This document shows positions 58,207 to 64,000 of a stretch of 64,000 nt of DNA, piece after piece. Every line of letters begins with the position of its first letter. Positions within the stretch are counted from its first letter, which is position 1. The stretch is from NCBI GenBank assembly GCA_022828595.1, contig JAKGHH010000007.1, forward strand, positions 34,348,356 through 34,412,355. The letters run 5' to 3'. The notes below the pieces were generated by a model. That model saw only the letters and a list, made by a program, of their open reading frames with translations, made no database searches and had not been told where the DNA came from. This DNA is from Nelumbo lutea (taxonomy: Eukaryota > Streptophyta > Magnoliopsida > Proteales > Nelumbonaceae). A program made the translations under genes and the position numbers.

Positions 58207-58660
58207 CCCACAGTGACCAAGAAGCAATGGCTTCAAATCAAAACCAATCCGATGGCCCGCAGTCACACGTCCGCAAAAACCAAGACGTGATTGACGCACG
58301 TCTTTCCGAAACTGATGGAACGCCGGCGCACGTCTTTCTGAAACTGACGGAACGCTGGTGCACGTCTTTTGAAACTGACAGAACCAGCGCACGTCCCCTC
58401 ACATTTTTTTTTCAAAATTTGAAAAGACCCGCTGCCACGTCTCCCAGTGACACGCTTTTTTGAAATTTGAGATAGGCGCGCGCCGCCACGTCTGTCAGCG
58501 TTTTTTAGATAGGTTGACGCATTGTTTGCCTCTTTGGCGCTTCGAAGAAACCCAAGGAACCCTGACAACGCACCTCGCGCTATCAGTCAACCAGTTCGAA
58601 GTACGAGACAAATCCACCTGCCACCTTGCGAACTCCCCGCGCCCGGGGCAAGTCCCTTAG
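58207..58660. other. Tat-C spacer between antisense promoter and polypurine tract
   Basis: It is non-coding. At 58265-58400 a near-repeat of GCACGTCTTTCTGAAACTGACGGAACG occurs about four times (steps of roughly 35-40 bp). CACGT-containing words (G-box-like cores) are frequent here, upstream of the antisense TATA box. Confidence 0.6.
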
Positions 58661-58680
58661 TGCGAGGGGTGGGAGGCAAT
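58661..58680 (+). promoter_or_regulatory. Tat-C polypurine tract
   Basis: TGCGAGGGGTGGGAGGCAAT abuts the 3' LTR start TGATGAAGG. The Tat-A tract GAGGAGTGGGGGGCAAT is closely similar. Confidence 0.85.
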
Positions 58681-59557
58681 TGATGAAGGAAGATTTGGCC
58701 CGACCTCGTAATCACTCAACACATGGCAAAGGCAAACAGCTCGGAACAACAACGCACCCAAGGCGTGAGCACCAAAGGGAGGAACCAGCAGTCTGAACTC
58801 CCTACCAGCAGTCCGAACTCCCTACTAGGAGCTCGAGCTCCCTACTAAGAACCCGAACTCCCTACTAGGAGCCCGAGCTCCCTACAAGGAACCCGAACTC
58901 CCTACTAGGAGTCTGAGCTCCCTACAAGGAGCCCGAACTCTCCCTTAGGCCCCGAGCCTCACAAGGCAGTGACCCAAACTGGCCCGCCTCATGGCAGTTC
59001 GGGACACTCCCCTATCCGAACTCAAGACTTCATCTTGCTCACCACTCCAGCACTTCACCTCCAAGACGCTAGACTGAACAAACGTACCATACTTGACATC
59101 AAAGGATGTTCGTATCCAAGGGCGGCGCACTTGACTGACTTGGGATCTGATGCTTGACAAGCCGCACTTCAAACGGCCACCTGCCACCGCCACTTGCCAC
59201 CGTCGTCACCAGCCGCAGAGACGGCTCCGATAAAGGGAGCAGTGGCGGTTCTGCCCAGCCAGAGGGGATGACATCCGAACTGGCAAGAGCTCAGAATAAT
59301 CATACTCGATCTGACAGAAGCTTAGAAGTGAGTGCGCGAGGTGGTTATAAAAGGCTCCCTACCCCCCAAGAACAAGGTATGCAAACTTTGCGCCATCTAG
59401 TTTTTATCTTGCCTTTGAAGAATTCTAACTTGAGCTTCGGAGCATTCATACCGGGTTCCCCCCGGAGCTTCCTCATCTTCTCCGTTTCAGGTTCCTTGTA
59501 GTTCTGTTCAGAGGCAAGGTCGTTGACAGCTAGGACCAGCCGGATTGCCCACCATCA
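58681..59557 (+). repeat. Tat-C 3' LTR
   Basis: It pairs with 49037-49898. TATAAAAG is at 59346-59353. The eight-unit 20 bp minisatellite is at 58787-58945. Many differences from the 5' LTR are C-to-T or G-to-A changes. Confidence 0.95.
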
Positions 59558-59562
59558 ACTAG

Positions 59563-60506
59563 TATTAGTAATAATTAATTATAATTATTGATAATAATAA
59601 TATAATTAAATTCATTAATATAATATTATTAATTAAAATTACTTATAATAATATAATTAATTATTTCATATAAATGTGTGAATTATAATTTCTAATAATA
59701 ATTATAATATAAATAATTACCATTAAATATTTATTTTTAAAATAATTGATATGTGTTAGTATAAATATAAAATGATTATTTCCAAATTATTATTTACCAA
59801 TATGAAAATATTTATTATTAATTATAACTACTTATAATAATATTGTTAATTATTTCATATAAATGTATGAATTATAATTTCTAACAATAATTATAATATA
59901 AATAATTATCATTAAATATTTATTTTGAAAATAATTAATATGATTTAATATAAATATATAATGATTATTTCTGAATTATTAATTACCATTATGAAAATAT
60001 TTATTAATAATCATTTCGAATTAATAATGAGCGATATTGCCAGTAATAAATTATTAGTGGTTAAGTATTAAGAAGTAATTATTATAAGAAATTATTTTTC
60101 TGAATTAATAATGAGCAATATTGTCACTAATAAATTATTATCATCAATTAAGTAATAGCAGTAATTATTTTTAGTAATTAATTCTTTTCAGTGTATAATT
60201 AGTATTGTTAAGTAATAATTGGAACTAATTAATTAGAAGTAGTTAACAATAATTAATTAGTAATTAATACCTGTAATTAATTCATTAGCATTAGTTAACA
60301 ATAATTATTATTATTAGTAATTAGTAGCTGGAATTAATTAATTAGTTTAATAGTTAATAGTAATTAATAACACAACTTCCTTTTTGTAAGGAAATGATTG
60401 AAAGTGGGAACTTCCCACTTCCCACAACTCTACATGGTGGTGGACTCCACTCTGCATGTTAGTGGGCTATTTTCTTGAACTACCACTAATAAAAATTTGA
60501 CACATG
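59563..60506 (+). repeat. AT-rich array unit, right flank of Tat-C
   Basis: It continues the unit broken by Tat-C (TATTAGTAATAATTAATTATAATT). 60360-60506 departs from the array: it contains GTGGGAACTTCCCACTTCCCAC (a short palindrome at 60396-60417) and an unassigned stretch leading into the second 3'-end fragment. Confidence 0.8.
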
Positions 60507-61290
60507 TTTGGCGCGCAGTTCAAAAATTTAAAAATTTGAAATCGTTGACGCGCGTGAGCCACACGCAGCCCGGGACTGACCCCTGAGCAAGCCAAGCCAA
60601 CCCCGGTTGAGCCGTGAACACAAGCAGATCAAATCGCGCATTCCTGATCATGGCCAAAGTGTTGTTAGACAGTTTTTGTATGCCCTTAGCTTCAATCAGA
60701 TTTGATGTACTTTTGTTATTTAGTGGAAATAAATAAAGTGCATGTTTGATTCATGTTGTTTGGTTTAATTCTGTGTAAAACCCTAAAACTGGACATTTAT
60801 AGAGACTCGTGTTAGTTTTTAAATGTTCACAGCGCTTGGATAAGTCTGGGGAGATTTATCCTGCCAATGCTAATACTGGTGTACCACCAAGTGTTGGGAT
60901 GGCCTGTCTCAGCCACCAGGGTAAGACCCGAGGCACATGCCGTATGGGATTACTTGAATCCTTGAACCGGACCAGATTTCCAGTATTGCCCTGGACCTTG
61001 GAGACATATGGGCAAAATTGGAAAGTTTACACCTGACCCTAGACTCGATTATGACATTTCACTAGGTGTCAGATCGGGCTGTTCTTTGATATGCCATTCA
61101 GTGAGATCCTTAGCGGGGTCAAAACCTGGGTATGTTGGGACAGTCTGAGAATTCATCTGAGTGGGTGATCATAGTGACAGGATCAGCCCCTTTGTCGGAC
61201 AAAGGGTAATGATCGGGAAAGGCACTATCTCTGATGGAAACCAAACTGCCTGGCAGTTGATTTCAAATCGTTGGAATTTTGTTTTGCAAA

Positions 61291-61329
<39 letters not shown>

Positions 61330-63500
61330 GTTTCAAAATGTTTGCAAATGGTTTTAATTCCCGGGATCCATGTGAGAGGAGAGTAACGGCACTGTTCCTT
61401 GCAGCCGAGGGAGATGTCCTCTCTTGTCGGGCAGTGCTTGATCATTATGGGCTGAGAAGTTAAGTGTAAGGCCATTTAGGATAATACCTGATGGGCTAAT
61501 CTTGCACCTGCCCATAGTCCCTAGGTTTTTATAAGATCGCTTGGCCTAGAGACCACTTAATGTAACTGTTGGGCCCATAGGGTCCATATGATGGACTCAG
61601 GGGTTCACTAAGCTCTTCACTGAATTCGGCTAGGCCTTGTAAAAAAGGCTGGGCTAAACCCATGGGGCTGGTGTGTTGATCAATGCTTGGGTCCCACGCC
61701 ATACAAGGAAGCCCAATGGACAATAGATTAGAAACTAATTAAGCACTGATTATTTAATGGGCCAAAAGCCCATTACGAATTGGGCTGATATGATCACCCA
61801 CTTAAGGGGTGGATCTGAGATTAAGGTTAGCAAAAGGATTGGCCTTTAACCAAATCCACTCTTGTAGACAAAATTCAAATTAGATTTGAATCAGGTAACC
61901 TCCTGATAAGATCAGGAGTAAGCTAACTTTATCTACAGAACCGATTAATATAATCCCCTAAACAAATACTGATTTGGATAGGGATAACTCCTCATGAGGA
62001 GGTTTCTTAATCAAAAAGAAAGGAGGAGAAACCCTAAGAGAAAATATATCAGATTTCGAACGCAAGGGTGAAAAGCAAGAAAGCTTCCTGCGAATTGAGA
62101 TTAGATCTCATATAGACTCCAAGAGAGAAGAGAAGCAGTTTTTTTCAGCCATCTTCGTCCCAAGAGTTCTCCTCCAGCCGCCGCCCATTCACTGTTGCAA
62201 GATTTGATCTTTGCAGCAAAAGGAAGTCAAAGAAATCAGTTCTTGACATCAGTCTTGCAAGAAAGACTGAAAAGACTCAGTGTTTAGTGCTTTCCAGAGG
62301 GTTCTTGCGAAGGATCTAGTGTGTAGGACGCACCCTGCTGGTTCTGTTCCATCCACAGCTGTGTCATCTTCAAGCATGGAACGGATCATGGTGTATTTTT
62401 TGGGCGTGAACACCAACTTTGGGAGATACTGTTTCTCCGGATCAAGTATATTCCTCCCTTTTATCTTTTGGTTCAGATCTTGTTTGATTATGGTTCAAGT
62501 AGGATCCTTGAATATTGTATTTTAAATTTAGGGAATACGATTCCTAGTTGGGAGAAGGTAAGGAAAATTTTTGAAATTCGCCCACCCATTCCGCAACCTT
62601 TATGGCGTCCATTCGATGGATCCTACCATTCTTTCAAGTGTCCCGACGGCAAATCTACCTGTCGTCCCGTGAACTCCCCATGTCTGGTCAAGACCCGAGC
62701 ACGGGGAGTGGGGACACGTGGAAGCAACCGAGAGTGACTTGGCAGAAACGCTAGCTCGGCACGGACAGCAAGCCCACAACCCGAGCTCCAAGCTAAAGAG
62801 CCGAGCTCGAGGAGGAACCTGCAACCCGAGCTCCGAGCTAAAGAGAGCCGAGCTCCCTCAGGAACCTGCGAACCGAGCTTCAAACTAAAAAAGTCTCGAG
62901 CTCTCCCTTCGAGGTCCTGAGCCTTACAAGGAGCACCAAAGGCAAAAAACCCGAACTACTCACCTAGGGGCAGTTCGGGCCACACTCCTATCCGAACTCG
63001 AGACTTCACATTAAAAGACCACTTCAGGCTCCAAATCGCCTGACTGAGCAACAGTGCCTGACGCCAAGGAGACCGTACATGAAGGCGGCGCACCTGACCG
63101 ATCAGAAGACTGACACGACAGCCGCCATCCAACGACCACCTGCCATCGCATCCTTAGACGAACAGAGGCGGCCCTGGCAACTGGCAGTGGAGGTTATGAC
63201 AACCGAACTGGCAGTTGACAGAAGGAAGCGACCCGATCTGGTAAAGGCATGGAAGTGAGCACACAGGGTGATTATAAAAGGCCCCCATCTCACAAAGAAG
63301 GGGGTTTGTGATTCTTGCATTTTCTGGTCTTAGAATTCCTCATTTCCCTTGCCTTTTGAAAGAGCGCTAACTTGAGCTTCGGAGTGTTCCAACCGGGTTC
63401 CTCCCTGGAAGTCTCCATTTTCTTCCTTATTTCAGATACCTCCGATCTCGTCAGAAGCGAGGTAACTAGCAACTAGGACCGACCGGATTGCGCACCATCA
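60507..63500 (+). mobile_element. Tat-B-type 3'-end fragment 2, split by a solo LTR
   Basis: 60507-60662 and 62637-63500 together match 47145-48159. They start TGTTTGGCGCGCAG and end CACCATCA, followed by GAAGTCATTAATTATTTTGAG (63501). TATAAAAG is at about 63275. The 1,974 bp between them is the solo LTR. It has no coding capacity. Confidence 0.85.
60663..62636 (+). mobile_element. Solo LTR, 1,974 bp, TSD AGTGT
   Basis: It starts TGTTAGACAG and ends CATTCTTTCA, with AGTGT duplicated at 60658-60662 and 62637-62641. The uninterrupted target CCAAAGTGTCCCGAAGC is present at 47291-47307. It is the same family as 25723-27690. A (TA)n run lies at 61295-61323. Confidence 0.92.
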
Positions 63501-63952
63501 GAAGTCATTAATTATTTTGAGTTCCCCTCTCTTTCAAAAAGTTGACTCATCATCATCATCAATGACAACAACTTGATAAAAATAGGTAAAAAATCATTAA
63601 TTTATTTATCTTTTGTTTTGGAAAACTGAGTAAGTGAAAAATAAAATGGTTTAGCATTGCAAATGAAAAGTTATTTGGATTTTTGCAAAAAAAAATTATT
63701 GAACATAAAATACCAATTACTCAAAAATAAGGTTGTTAATGAAAGAGTAATTAAAATTATTCTGTAAATTATAATTTTAAGAAATTAATAATTATATAAT
63801 TGTCCGAAATTAAAATGGGTAATTTCATCAAATAATTTTAAGTAATTAAATTTTGCTATTAACATTTTTTTATAATAATCAGTATTATTAATAAATTAAT
63901 AATATATTAATAATTGTGAAATCAATAATAATAATAAGTATATTCATTATTA

Positions 63953-63987
<35 letters not shown>

Positions 63988-64000
63988 TATTATTATTATG
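63501..64000 (+). repeat. AT-rich array unit, continuing past the window
   Basis: GAAGTCATTAATTATTTTGAGTTCCCC and AAAAAGTTGACTCATCATC repeat those at 46092 and 48160. It ends in an (ATT)n run from about 63950, so the array continues outside the window. Confidence 0.88.

Larger units (their letters stand above)
49037..59557 (+). mobile_element. Tat-C: full-length Ty3/gypsy Tat-type element, plus strand, TSD ACTAG
   Basis: LTRs 49037-49898 (862 bp) and 58681-59557 (877 bp) enclose 8.78 kb. ACTAG flanks both sides (49032-49036 and 59558-59562). The order is PBS, gag, PR, RT, RNase H, INT, one hairpin, antisense gene, polypurine tract. It is the best-preserved of the three, but pol still has several frameshifts and stops. 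It is inserted in the AT-rich array, whose unoccupied equivalent is at 46601-46640. Confidence 0.95.

Overview
The window is nuclear DNA from a flowering plant. Two genic pieces have GT-AG splice sites and are recognisably plant: the last two exons of a FKBP62/ROF1-type immunophilin (81-344) and the terminal exon of an IQ-DOMAIN (IQD) calmodulin-binding protein (about 29458-30087). Nearly everything else is transposable-element DNA and AT-rich repeats. No bacterial, organellar or viral gene set is present.

Layout. 1-344: FKBP gene end. 345-2488: intergenic, with a probable Ty1/copia LTR remnant ending near 1882. 2489-6685: a minus-strand Ty1/copia element with its 3' LTR (a MITE-like element sits inside the LTR) and a broken pol. 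6685-7206: a 5'-truncated LTR of a second family. 7207-9001: gag, primer-binding site and LTR of a minus-strand Ty3/gypsy Tat-type element (Tat-D), then a CACTA-type end with a 181-182 bp tandem array (9002-9830). 11874-22696: a complete but decayed minus-strand Tat element (Tat-A). 25723-27690: a solo LTR. 29458-30087: IQD exon. 30640-33346: MITE copies. From 31318 to the window end: an AT-rich repeat with a unit of about 1.33 kb, into which Tat-B (36257-46091) and Tat-C (49037-59557) are inserted. Two shorter pieces of a Tat-B-type 3' end (47145-48159; 60507-63500) also lie there, and the second is split by a solo LTR (60663-62636).

How it fits together. Tat-A, Tat-B and Tat-C share one plan: 5' LTR, a TGGCGCCG/TGGCACCG/TGGCGTCG primer-binding site, gag, protease, reverse transcriptase, RNase H, integrase, then a gene on the opposite strand, a polypurine tract and the 3' LTR. 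The antisense gene is the most interesting feature of the window. In all three elements it has its own TATA box, three exons with matching intron positions and phases, an N-terminal domain resembling the 'putative plant transposon/Transposase_28' family, and a coiled-coil C-terminal part. It converges on pol, and a TGCCGAG-loop-CTCGGCA hairpin (one to three copies) lies between the two 3' ends. Antisense extra ORFs are known in Tat-lineage elements. The conserved promoter, spliced structure and hairpin spacer are what this window adds.

Every pol copy carries stops and frameshifts, so none looks autonomous. Target-site duplications (GTTTC/GGTTC, GAAGT, ACTAG, ATATA, AGTGT) and unoccupied paralogous sites inside the window allow the insertion history to be ordered.
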